Assembly (NCBI RefSeq): GCF_964656455.1
Contig: NC_135720.1
Coordinates: forward strand, 99,026,696 to 99,090,695
Direction of reading: 5' to 3'
Source of the DNA: Halichoerus grypus
Lineage: Eukaryota; Chordata; Mammalia; Carnivora; Phocidae
Length of the DNA stretch: 64,000 bases
Shown: positions 36,760 to 46,805 of the stretch, piece by piece
Layout: each line of letters starts with the position of its first letter
How positions within the stretch are numbered: position 1 is the first letter of the stretch
The notes under the pieces: model-generated
Seen by the model: only the letters and a program-made list of their open reading frames with translations
Database searches by the model: none
What the model was told of the DNA's origin: nothing
Translations under genes and position numbers: made by a program

Positions 36760-37330
36760 AGCCCGCCCAACTCCACCACTGTGTTGGGAAACTACCACCG
36801 CCCACGGGTGCGAGCTGTGGAGCGCCACAATATCCCCACCCACCTTTTGCGAGGCTACGGGATAGAAAGACAAGCGCCGACGCATGAGTGCGCTTTTCCT
36901 CTTCTTACACAGGCAATTAGGGCAGAGGAAACAGCCGCGACCGTCTCCAAGGGGCTGTGGCTCTCCTGGCGCCCCCAAAGCTGCCTCTAAGCCACGCGCC
37001 CCCTCTGGGTGCCTTCCTCTCTAAGAAGTGGGCGGGTGATGGCTACAGGCCCTGCGCGCTCTCCAGGTGCGATCAATACTTCCTGGCTGGCTTCCGGGCG
37101 CGGGGCCGTTGCGCGCAGCCTCTCCGAAGCCGCAGCGCCGCCCCACTCCCCGCCGATTCGGTGTTGACATAATTAGACCAAATCTTGAGAGCAAAATAAA
37201 TGTTCTGTTCGCCTTACAGCCAAACAGATGTTTACAATTCAAATGAAAGAAATACAAACGGCAGGGATTTTTTTCTCCCCTTCTTCATCTCCAGTGATCG
37301 CTCGTTTTTTCTGACACATTAAAAATGTGT
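36760..37330. promoter_or_regulatory. CpG-rich then AT-rich unique block in intron 3
   Basis: CpGs are frequent to about 37150. After that the sequence changes sharply to AT-rich DNA with a TAATTA core (about 37169) and other A/T-rich motifs. Such CpG/AT junctions are common at intronic enhancers of developmental genes. No open frame resembling a known protein was seen. Confidence 0.3.
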
Positions 37331-37512
37331 AAGCGATTATAGGAGTTTCCTGTCCCTGTTTGTTCTGGCGGGTGCATTTCTGTGAGGTGCGCGTGGAAGC
37401 TGGGTGGGATAGGATCGTTCTCGGCTGCTTGCTCTCTAGCCCCTCGCCCTTCTCCATCCCAAACCCCTCGGGTAATCCCCTCTTTGCTCCTCCGCACCCC
37501 CCCCAGCAGGTA

Positions 37513-37562
37513 TTAATTGTAATCAAACAGCAAAGGGATAGTGGTTTAATTGCAATCAAATA
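37513..37562. promoter_or_regulatory. Paired homeodomain-like boxes in intron 3 (putative enhancer)
   Basis: TTAATTGTAATCAAACA (37513-37529) and TTAATTGCAATCAAATA (37546-37562) match at 15 of 17 positions. They are direct repeats 33 bp apart, start to start. Each holds a TAATTG homeodomain core and an ATCAAA that resembles HOX/PBX or TCF/LEF half sites. They lie in transposon-free intron sequence next to a CpG-rich patch. The regulatory role is inference. Confidence 0.45.
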
Positions 37563-37740
37563 GGCCTCAAAGGATGCATCAGCCGCTAACTGCGCTGTTC
37601 GAGGGGAGGATATACCCTTACAGGTATAAGTGGATTACCAGGTTTGAACACGCTCCTCCGTGTGCAGATTCCAAGCAGAACAAAAGAAAGGGAGGTCTGC
37701 ACGGAGAGACACTGCTTTAATGTGGCGGTGGGTGTGTAAT

Positions 37741-37782
37741 TGTGTGTGTGTGTGCATGTGTGCATGTGTGTGTGTGTGTGTG
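37741..37782. repeat. (GT)n microsatellite, interrupted
   Basis: An alternating TG tract with two CA interruptions, within intron 3. Confidence 0.93.
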
Positions 37783-39079
37783 AATTAATCCCCATTTCTC
37801 AATGCAGGGAGTGCTTTAGTTTTTGGTTATTTTAACAGCGATAAAGAAATTAGAGAGAAGGCAGTAGGCTACGGAAAAGGAGCTCCCCTCCCCCGCAAAA
37901 AAAAAAAAAAAGATTTTTAAGAAACCATGCCTATAGATACTTTGGTATATGAATTTTAGTCTTCATATAAAGGAGATAGAATTCCAAACCTGCAGCATGT
38001 GTATTTGTGGACTAAAGAGGCGGGAGAGGTGTGTTTCTGGCTGTATTTTCAAAATGCATGAGCTATAGAGATGAGTTTTGGCGATTCTAGTAAAGAGAGA
38101 TTCTGGGGGCCCTGACAAAAGTAGAGGAAAAAGCCTTCCCACCCCACTCCAATCTTACTCCTTCTGGAAGCCGCTGAAAGGGCCAGAGCCTCTTTCTAAC
38201 TCGAGTTCCAAAGCTCAGGGTCCTCGCAAAACTGAAAAAGCAGAAGCAGCTCATCCTCCTGCCCAAGCAGCCCGTGGGCAGCCAGCTGTGGGGGCTGTAG
38301 AAGGGAAGAGCGGCCAGGTCCATCCACCCAGTTATTGGCAGACTGGGCGATTGATGCTAAACTCCGTTTCACAGAAGCATTTTAAAAAAATTAAATCAGA
38401 TCTGACAACGTTTGTACCGCAGCGTAAATTCCTCCTCCTTGGCGTGCCAGTCACCTCTAAGCGATCTGACAAACTCCAGCTCTCTTAAAACGTGCAGAGT
38501 TCAGATCATATTAATTCCCCAAAAATGTTTTGATTCAAAGTAGTTTGTATTTTGTGTAGCCACGGGCAATCCGGAAAGTGCTCCTGCCTGCCCGTGGCCG
38601 GGTCCGCTCCCTCTCCGCGTGGCCCAGAGGCTATGGCGGTATTTAAGCGTCTGAAATTAGCCTGGGGCTGCAAGGCAGAGTGATCACAAAGCGAAACAAG
38701 GGCGCTTCCCCTCTTCACTTTTTTCATTTTTTTCTTTCTTCCTTTTTTCTTTTTTTTTTTTTTGAGTTTGCCATTCCGATTTCTCGAAAAAGACCAGGGC
38801 CAAAATGTCACTTCCCACCCAAATATGGAAAAGCTGGGTCTTCTTATCTCATCTCCATCCTCGTCTGAAGGCCACAGCCCCCTACCCAATTGAACCCCTA
38901 CCCCTGCCATTCCAATCTGGATCCATTCATTATTAGCATCATCATCATCGTCATCAACATTGTTCTCCTACTATTAAATTCTCAGAGAGAGAAATGAAAG
39001 GGACCAGCGCCTGACAAAGGGGAGGGGGCCATGAGGGAGCCTCAGAAGATTCATGGGGAAAAGAAGAGTGGGGTTTCCT

Positions 39080-39430
39080 TTCTTTTTTTAATGATTAAAA
39101 ACACAGACGACTCCTGTAAATAGAAGCCTCATTTCTTCAAGAGGCGCCTTTTGAAAGCCAGTATCTGAATATTCAACGAAGGCAAAGCTCCACTCTGTAT
39201 GTACAACATTAATATGATCTCTGCAGAATTTGCTACTCAGAAATATTAACATATCAAAGCCGAAGCCGGAGGCGAGAGAAGCTATCGATACGCGAGCACA
39301 GGGTAAAGTAAAGATTATTGGTTCTGATGGTTGGAGTGGCGGAGCTGCGGGCAAAATCGTGCACACCATTAAGCGAGAGTGAGCGCGCAGAGTGAGCGCG
39401 CAGGAGCTGCACCTCCGAGGCAGGGGCAAA
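39080..39430. promoter_or_regulatory. Unique block with CCAAT, ATCGAT and tandem CpG motif
   Basis: This mixed-composition, transposon-free sequence carries a TATCGATA palindrome (about 39283), an inverted CCAAT (about 39317) and a 13-bp unit AGTGAGCGCGCAG repeated in tandem at 39378-39403. It is possibly a conserved intronic element; conservation cannot be judged here. Confidence 0.25.
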
Positions 39431-39612
39431 TATTTTATCTGGGCGGTAATTACCTTGCCGCTGCCCCTCTTCCGCGCTTTCTTTGGCTACACGGCCTTCA
39501 TTATAAGCAAAAACAATGTAACTGCCACTTACCGAAGTGAGTCAGAGAAATGGTATTTTGTTCTTTGCAAATAGAGATGGCCAAATTTAAAGAACTGAAC
39601 GCCTTCCCCAAC

Positions 39613-39623
39613 ACCCCCCCCCC

Positions 39624-39660
<37 letters not shown>
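39613..39660. repeat. C-run and (CA)n microsatellite
   Basis: Twelve C residues, then AA and a CA run of about 17 units ending at 39660, within intron 3. Confidence 0.95.
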
Positions 39661-39663
<3 letters not shown>

Positions 39664-40095
39664 GCAAACCAGGACAGCCTCTCCCTGGTGAACTCATATG
39701 GGGCACGTAGGGATCTTTCTTCTAGAAGAGCACTCAGGAGTCTTTGGAAGTGAAATCTGTTTTGTTCCTCCCACAGTAAATTCTGGAAATCATTAGAAAC
39801 GTAAGTTTATCGGAGAACTTACTTAGCACGGGAGGAAAAATGGCAAAAAAGTTGTGCTTTTCAAGAAATCATGTTTCCCGTGGAGAGTCGCCTGTAAACA
39901 TGGATTAGAAGAGAAACAGACATTCCTATCTAAACAAAACCATTGCACAATATGGCGATATGGCAGAGTGCTTGACTTAGTGCCCTCCTGGTTTTTGATG
40001 AACAAAGGTGACATGAGCTATTTATATTAAGAATCCAGTGCACTACCATGACAAGAGAGAGAAGGGGCTTCCTTAGCTTTTCTTCAAACACGGGG

Positions 40096-40139
40096 AGTCC
40101 TGAGATGAGGGGCTGGCAGTCCTGAGATGAGGGGCTGGG
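40096..40139. repeat. 22-bp tandem duplication
   Basis: The unit AGTCCTGAGATGAGGGGCTGG plus one base occurs twice head to tail (40096-40117 and 40118-40139), with only the last base differing. It is a recent small duplication in intron 3. Confidence 0.95.
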
Positions 40140-40789
40140 CAGACTCTAGCAGGATGTACAAAACCTTTTAAGCAAGACTTCCTTGCTATCCATTTGTAAA
40201 TTGTCATGAACATTGATTATTTCAGAGTAACAGACATACACTTGGTCTCCGGGGCTCAACCAAGTTAATTGGCCTTTCTCTAAGACATGTGGAAATGGAA
40301 TACACTCAGCAGCTAAATTCTGAATTCCTTCGCAGGGGGTGGCGGGGTGGGGGGGAAGGGGAGGACTGGGATTTAGTCAAACAATACAGATAGAAGCCCC
40401 AAGTTACCACCCCTTTCTCTTTGGAGCTATGCTGTTCTCCTAAAAGATCAATATTTGGTTTAAAAATCACAGGCTCCACGCTGATTTTCAGGTGAAACGA
40501 AGTGACACCAAATTCTACAAGAACAATAAAACATCACCTAAGGAAGACCATTTCTGTGGCTCTAATAGGACAGGACCGCAGTTCCCATTTTGTAGTTACC
40601 CAAGAGCGTAGGCCTTTCTTGGGGGAATGCTGAGCGGGTGTCCCCTAAATCTCTCTCCAAAAACGTCAACTGATTACACAGCCACCTCCCTGCCAGCTCC
40701 CGCCCTCGGTCTCAAATAATTCCCACCCTCTGCCAGCTACTGTAAGATCTGATGCAATTTCCAAGCATTTGAGAAGGTGATCTTGGAGC

Positions 40790-40930
40790 AAGTGCGGAAG
40801 TGAACGCGTCGACCGCAGTAGCGCCAGTCGCGCTCTGGGAGGAGCCGGCTCTGGGCGCTAATTAGTGGCGCTGTCCTTCAGCACCACCGAAATCTCCGTG
40901 CGCCCTGAGTACTCAGCCTCACCTTTAGCG
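40790..40930. promoter_or_regulatory. CpG patch with TAATTA palindrome in intron 3
   Basis: This is a CpG-dense 140-bp patch in an otherwise CpG-poor area. At 40858-40865 it contains the palindrome CTAATTAG flanked by GGCGC on both sides (GGGCGCTAATTAGTGGCGC). It is a candidate homeodomain-bound element; function is inference. Confidence 0.3.
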
Positions 40931-42392
40931 TGACCGCCCCAACAGACCCGGATCACACCTGATCCTTCTTTCACCATGCATTTTAACCCCTCCCTTCAAC
41001 AGTATGTGTATTTTATTTCAATTTTCACTAGTCTTGGGCCTATTTCATGTCACTTCAACATGGCTGAATATTAGCTTGGCTGACAAGCCTAATATTACTC
41101 ATTTAAAAAAATCCTTATGGAGCAACACTGATGGGTTTTTTTTTTGAAAAAATAGTTTCAAATCTCCATGGAGCCGAATAGCTATTTTACATTTAGTGGA
41201 AGTTCCAAGTATCCACTATGACAATGGTCAAGTTCCAAAAGAGAGGCAATCTTTGTTTTCTTTACTCCTCAATTTAAATGGAATTTCACATTGAACACTG
41301 GGTTGTAAAACCTGAAGTTTAAACATGAAAGAATCCATTGCTTTCTTTGGAAAAGCACTGGAATCTTTCAATAAGCTTTGAAAAGGATGGACAGGGACTG
41401 AAGGACATTTATCTGGTTCCATCAGAAGTGACTCAGTCTTTAGTCGTTCAGTTACTGAAGACAACTGCGGCCCTCAAGCTGGAATTAGTCCTGGTGAATA
41501 GGCTACATCTTATTAATTCGTATGAAGTTGGGATAACAGCTGGTCCCCTTGCCTGTGTGCTCCTCGGGTTACTCAGCTTTGCTAGGAAAATAAGCTTCAG
41601 AGGCTCTGGGTACAGTTAACTGGGGAAGCTAGCAAAATCTGCACCGCCTTGAGGCCCTTAAAATGTCATAGTTCAAAACCTTTTGTCAAAATGGAACATC
41701 TGAGATGCAGCCCCCTTCAGTGTCTGAGCCAAAATCAACAGCTCTCGACTCTTGCCTTCCCCCCACCTTCCAATTCCATGGGTAACTCTGGATTCAGATG
41801 TTTTCCTCAACAGATGGGAACAAGAAAGCTTTATCCGGTACAGTTAACACCACCTCCTCCTCCCACCTCCCTTAAAGAAAGAAATGTTCTGGACACTTAG
41901 AAAAATAAGGGCAGCTACAATATTGGTGTTTCATTAGCCTTCCCTGAAGCCTCAACGAATCTAGTCTTTCATAGAATCCTTCAAAGCCTCAAGCTAACAC
42001 CATCACCTCAATCACCCAGGCTGTGGCTGGCACATTCAGGGCTAAAAGGGACCAGAAATTCTGCTTGAGGATGTGGTGATGGGGAAAGGAGGTGTGACAA
42101 GGATTTTTTCCCTTTCTTTTCTTTTTTCTTTTTCTCCTCCCCCCCCCAACTTTTATTCGGTCACTATTCCATGAAGAACAGCAAATCTCTTCTATCATAG
42201 TTCTTTGGGGCACAGGCTGGGTTCAAGCCTCAATGAAGGAAAGGAGTAAGCCTGTGTAAGACAAAAGTAATCAACCAAGAGTAATTGTTTTCTTAATCAT
42301 CAGACAAGGAATCTGATACTTAAAACACCACCAGATCTTCAAAACAAAGTATCAGATGAGAGAAGAATGTTTTGTTTTAACATGTCACTTAC

Positions 42393-42453
42393 CTCTTCTT
42401 ATCACTCCACCTTGACCATTGAGAACAAGCCCACACTGGGCTTCCACGGAGCC
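42393..42453 (-). CDS. TFAP2D: TFAP2D coding exon 3
   Basis: This 61-bp exon encodes [20 protein letters not shown] plus one base of the next codon, so it ends in phase 1. The acceptor is TATTAAG and the donor is GTAAGTGA, which is close to consensus. It follows DDLQ of exon 2 without loss of frame and leads to [12 protein letters not shown] in exon 4. This is the linker into the conserved AP-2 core, about residues 180-199. The acceptor has only a modest pyrimidine tract: the sense strand upstream is T-rich but broken by A. Recognition may therefore lean on the strong donor. Confidence 0.95.
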
Positions 42454-43817
42454 CTTAATAAAAGAAAAAATAAATAAAATCACTCAAATAGATTCTAATA
42501 GGTATGACCACATGAGTTAAGTCTTTCAATCTGCCCCACTCCTGAACCCCATATCCCCGTAGTAGACATTTAAAAGCAACCATTGAGCTGGAGCAAGTTT
42601 GGCAGCACACATGATTTTAAGGAAAAAAAGTGCCAGAAAAACCACAATCTAAAAGTTGTATAAATCTTAAGGTATGCATTTTGCAGCACCACACAATATT
42701 ACACTTCAAAGCACCTGAGTGCCTTTCATCTTGGCATAAGGGAATGAGAAGCCCTTTGAGTCCCCATCAAGGCACATAGCATATATACAGACAGTCTCCA
42801 CGGCACTTTCTGCGTGGAGTAAATTACACTAAAAGTGTCAAGTCTGGCACTGTGGGTTTCTGGGAGCTCAGAGGAGCCATTACAAGTGCAGCCTTCAAGA
42901 TATCTGATGTTGGTTCTGCTTTACCACGGAAGTAGGAGTATCCTACCCAAAATATGCCTTAGAGAGGAAACACCTTCAGGTTCACTCACTGTAGATCTTC
43001 ATGCTCCTAATGGATTGAGGGATCATTTGGGCTGGGAAGAAGGAAAGGGTTTGCTGATTTTTGATTAAGAAAAATAAAAATTTCTCTCTCTGTCTTTTTT
43101 TCCCCATGAGTTGAAATGTGTTAAAGGCTCATTTTCCTTTACAAACAAACGAGGTATTGGACATGAAAGAGGCCTTGAAGGGTGTTAACCTACCCAACAG
43201 CCCGTGAAGAGTTAAGTAAATGCGGAGAGAGTCGGTGCATAATAAAAACCCACTTTACAAAACAACCTTTACAGCCCTGGCTCCCTCTCGCTTCCCCATT
43301 TTCACCATATTGAGGCAGGCCTGTAAGACCCCCCTTTTCAACCTACTCACGAGCTCTTTCTTATTTTAAATGTTCTGCCTTAAAGTGATTATCAAATCAA
43401 TATGAAAAAAAAAAAAACTTGGAGACTGAGCATAAATTAAAGCGGTGATGGGAAAAGGTGTGACAGTTTCCTTTGTTGGCCATAGCAAATCTTTTTAGGG
43501 GACTCAAAGATGGAACTGAAGCCACAAGACTGTTTGCATCTGTTAGGCAGACTTAGACCGCCCTGCAAACCATTGGACTTTCACTTAAAATTCTGTGCAG
43601 GGAAAAGTATATTTACATTTGTTGCATTTGAAATGAGGCATATGCTGATGAATGTTTTAAAAAGGAAGAAATAAAAGGAGAGAGACGGGTTTCTCCCACA
43701 CATCCCCTCCCTATTTCTCTTTTTAAAAGTAGCTATTACTTTTTTCTCTTTCTTTTTCATTCTGCCAACTAAGTCCAGGAGGAGTGCAAGAAAATAACTT
43801 GCCACATTTACAACTTG

Positions 43818-43821
<4 letters not shown>

Positions 43822-43859
<38 letters not shown>
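43822..43859. repeat. (TA)n dinucleotide run
   Basis: A pure alternating TA run of 38 bp is followed by a second short TATA segment and CACACA. It is self-complementary and could form a hairpin or cruciform. It is within TFAP2D intron 2. Confidence 0.95.
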
Positions 43860-43863
<4 letters not shown>

Positions 43864-45048
43864 GTATATATATATACACACAATGATATGTACATATATA
43901 GATATGTCTCTAGACATAGATACATAAATATATCACATATCATGTTCCTCAATTTCTTCTAGGATCTTGGAGTGTTTCTCTCAGTATGAATATTCCTTCA
44001 GTATGAGCAATAAACTAAAAAAAATACTATAAATATAAAAAAGACATAGACTGAAAAAAAAAGGTCTCAAAATATTTGAAATGTAGAAGGTAAAGGGTCT
44101 CGAAGTTCTCCAAGGGAGCGAGCCACTCTCCCTCCCATTCTCTGGCGCACTGTTAAGATGTTTATTTTCTTAGAAGAAATGAATCTTGGTCTCTACACTT
44201 AACAAACTTTTCCCCCTCATAAGTAAAACATGTTGTTTGGTCGGATGACATTGCATAAATGACCAGTTGAATGGCACTAAGTCGAAAATTGGATAAACTA
44301 CGGTGTTCTTTTTCACGGGATTCGCTCTTTGTCTGGTGCTTGCAAATGTTCTAATCCCCTCTTTTGAAAAATGCCCGGCTTTGTGCCTAGCACAGAAAAA
44401 AAATTTGTACAGATACAAAAAAATCAGCAGCAGACGTGGCTATTAAAAGGAGTAAATAGGTTTTAGTTGAGCTAAGCATTGAATGGCAGATTTTTTCCCC
44501 CTTGAGACATAAGGGGATCCTTGTGAAAAATGTAAAAATGTTCTGAGCGTATAAAATTATTTTGTGAATGTAAATGTAGAAAGTCAAGGTTTATGGAGCC
44601 AAATCTTTTTTCTTGTGTGCCGATCTTGCGCCCACGGCTCTTTGTTGGGACTGTAAGGGCTTTCACTTTAATTTTAAAATAATCCCTTGCTCGGAGGTAA
44701 ATGAGGGGCAAAGATTTTCTGTGCGCAACAAGGGATCTCTTACGTCTCCAACTTGTGCTCTTGGAGTATCTTCCCTTTCGTTATGGAGGCTGTGGAGAGG
44801 GTAGCCAGCTTTGTGCAGACTGAAAAAGTGGGGACTCAGCTACAGTTGTCCTTTCAGCCAAAGGAAGCTACAAATTCATGTCTTTTGAGTTCTTTTTTTG
44901 GATATTTGTGGGTTTATTTGTTTGAAATGTGGCTGTGACAATATGTTTGCAAAATTATAAATTCTATTGTCGGCAAAGAATGTGCAAAAATACATTAAGA
45001 AAGAAACTAGGAGAGAGATCCTCTGATTGATGGTCTCCATAGTATCTG

Positions 45049-45215
45049 GATTCCTTCCTCCCTTCCTTCCTTCCTTCCTTCCTTCCTTCCTTCCTTCCTT
45101 CCTTCTTCTCTCCTTTTGCTCTCTCCCTCATCCCTCCTTTCCTTTTCTCCTTTCTTCTTCCCTTATTTCTTTCCCCTTTCCCCTTCCTTTATTTCTTCAT
45201 TTCCTTCTTTTAAAG
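45049..45215. repeat. (CCTT)n and polypyrimidine tract
   Basis: About eleven CCTT units (45061-45104) are embedded in nearly continuous pyrimidine sequence of about 165 bp. On the sense strand of TFAP2D it is purine-rich. Confidence 0.93.
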
Positions 45216-45809
45216 AAGTTGCATCTTGTGTAAAAGTTAATAACCTGGTGAGAAAAATAAAGTTGTGAATTACCCAGCTGGGTGGTGGGATTGGGTGCTC
45301 CTTAGAATTAGGCTCAACTCCACAACCTGGTGAAGTGCATTGTGCAGATTCTTTGATTGGTGTAAATTTTTGAGACTTTCGTTTGCAATTCTTTACTATC
45401 CACAGCAATCTAGTATATTCGGGGAAACTTTTGCTAGAGCTCAACAAAGTTACAGAACAAACCAGCCCCCCAATTCTTAGTAAGTTTCCACAAGCTCAGT
45501 CTGGGACAAACACCTGGGACGGGTGGGTAGACCCAGCAAAACGCAGAGACTGAGGGTGCGATTGGTCATCATCTTATCGGGTCTTACTCTGAGTCCAGTT
45601 GGCTCAACCCAGCCTCCATGATCTCCTCCACCCCATCCCTTCAGGGACAGAAATGAGGATTCACAACTGACTTCTGTGCAGAGGGACTGAAAGTGGGGCC
45701 CACAGGTAGCCAGACTCCCTGGCGACCAGGTGAAATGCCTTGATCCAATGAGAGTGACAGAATGGCACACGCCTCCTCTAATTGTTTTGATAACGTTCCA
45801 TAATAAGTG

Positions 45810-45912
45810 GTGTGTGTGTGTGAGAGAGAGAGAGAGAAAGAGAGACAGAGACAGAGAGAGACAGAGAGAGAGGAGAGGAGAGGAGAGGAGAGAAGAGGAG
45901 AGGAGAGGAGGT
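45810..45912. repeat. (GT)n-(GA)n purine-rich tract beside exon 2
   Basis: A short GT run passes into GA, CAGAGA and GGAGA-type units. It lies 82-184 bp beyond the exon 2 donor. On the sense strand it is a CT-rich tract in intron 2. Confidence 0.93.
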
Positions 45913-45993
45913 TTACAGTCAGAGCTTTAATCGAGCGGGAGGGGGAGGGCAAAGAGGGGAGGGCGCAGACAAATTCGCTGCATGCTTATTTAC

Positions 45994-46491
45994 CTGCAAG
46001 TCGTCTGCTCCCGCGGCGGCCAGCCCCAGGCTGGGCCCTGGCAGGAGTCTTTGATCTGGGTGCATTCCATACTGAGAGCCATGGCTCATGAGGGACAGGT
46101 CGTGGCGGCGGTAGGCATCGAGGCAGCCCAGCTCCCGCCTCTGCTCGTCCAGGCAGGACGACTTGAGCGCCCGCGCATTGTGCAGGTTAATAAAGTCGGT
46201 GGGCTCCCCGTGGTGGATCTGCTGGTAGTACTGTTGCGAGTGGTGGAGCGAGTTCAGAGAGTAGGCGTCGGGGGTGACGGCCGGGTGGCTGTGCTGAAAC
46301 TCGTAATGGAAGGACTGGTGGTGGAGCGGGGTGTACTGGTGGTTAGTGGAGAAGTAGGGGGACGCAAACTCGGTGCCGGTGGTGGAGTAAGTTAAAGGAG
46401 AGGAGGAGGAATAGGCGACAGTGGAATTGGCTACGGACTCCAGACAGCCAAGCTGCATCAAACGGTAGCTGTTTGATCCGTCGTGACGTAT
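45994..46491 (-). CDS. TFAP2D: TFAP2D coding exon 2 (N-terminal activation region)
   Basis: The exon is 498 bp (166 codons, about residues 14-179). It opens [15 protein letters not shown] after the acceptor CTTCCAG and closes with DDLQ before the donor GTAAATAA; both boundaries are phase 0. It encodes the divergent N-terminal region: a Ser/Thr-rich stretch ([20 protein letters not shown]), then a His/Tyr/Gln-rich stretch ([26 protein letters not shown]), then a Leu/Ala/Gly-rich end. The PPxY-type motif of other AP-2 proteins is absent, as known for AP-2 delta. The exon lies in a CpG-rich segment. The frame stays open for 105 bp upstream into intron 1, with two in-frame ATGs, so a longer first exon starting there is formally possible. 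Reading through the donor adds about two dozen residues before a stop, so intron retention would give a protein without the DNA-binding domain. Confidence 0.97.
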
Positions 46492-46761
46492 CTGGAAGGA
46501 AGAGGGGGAAAAGGGAGAGCAGAAAAACTTGAGGTTTGTCATTTTGCAACCGAGGCGCCGCTCTCCCGGAGCCAGGAGCTTTCTCTGGCTCTCCAAGGAG
46601 GGTGAGCACGCAGGGCTGGGGCCGAGCTGCAGCCCCGGCTCAGCGCCTTTGCCAGAGAGCCTTTGCGAGCAGGCGAACTGGGGGTGGGCGGCCTCGTCCT
46701 CACAGTCGAGAGGGCGGAAAAAAAATCCCCCACCCTATATAGGTGCGGGTGACACACCACA

Positions 46762-46805
<44 letters not shown>

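Larger units (their letters stand above)
32754..42392 (-). other. TFAP2D: TFAP2D intron 3
   Basis: This 9,639-bp intron contains only one recognised transposon fossil (MER5-type, 34045-34180) and one copy of a local duplicate (33353-33567). From 34.2 kb to its 5' end it is transposon-free. It has CpG-rich patches (36760-37150; 39250-39420; 40790-40930), microsatellites and clusters of homeodomain-type TAATTA/TAATTG sites. I saw no coding sequence. Confidence 0.8.
42454..45993 (-). other. TFAP2D: TFAP2D intron 2
   Basis: This 3,540-bp intron is free of recognisable transposons. It carries four low-complexity tracts: GT/GA next to exon 2 (45810-45912), a CCTT tract (45049-45215), a TA run (43822-43859) and short A runs. 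The stretch 44100-44720 is mixed-composition unique sequence that could be conserved noncoding DNA. I saw no coding exon in it. Confidence 0.8.

Noticed and set aside
38078..38488. Open frame of 136 codons in intron 3
   Set aside because: No recognisable domain, and it lies within a spliced intron. There is no evidence for a nested gene.
42590..42640. Possible U6 snRNA-like start (GCAAGTTTGGCAGCACACATG)
   Set aside because: Only a short resemblance to the U6 5' region; the rest of the snRNA is absent.
45982..46395. Open frame of 137 codons on the plus strand over TFAP2D exon 2
   Set aside because: It is the antisense shadow of a long, GC-rich real exon.
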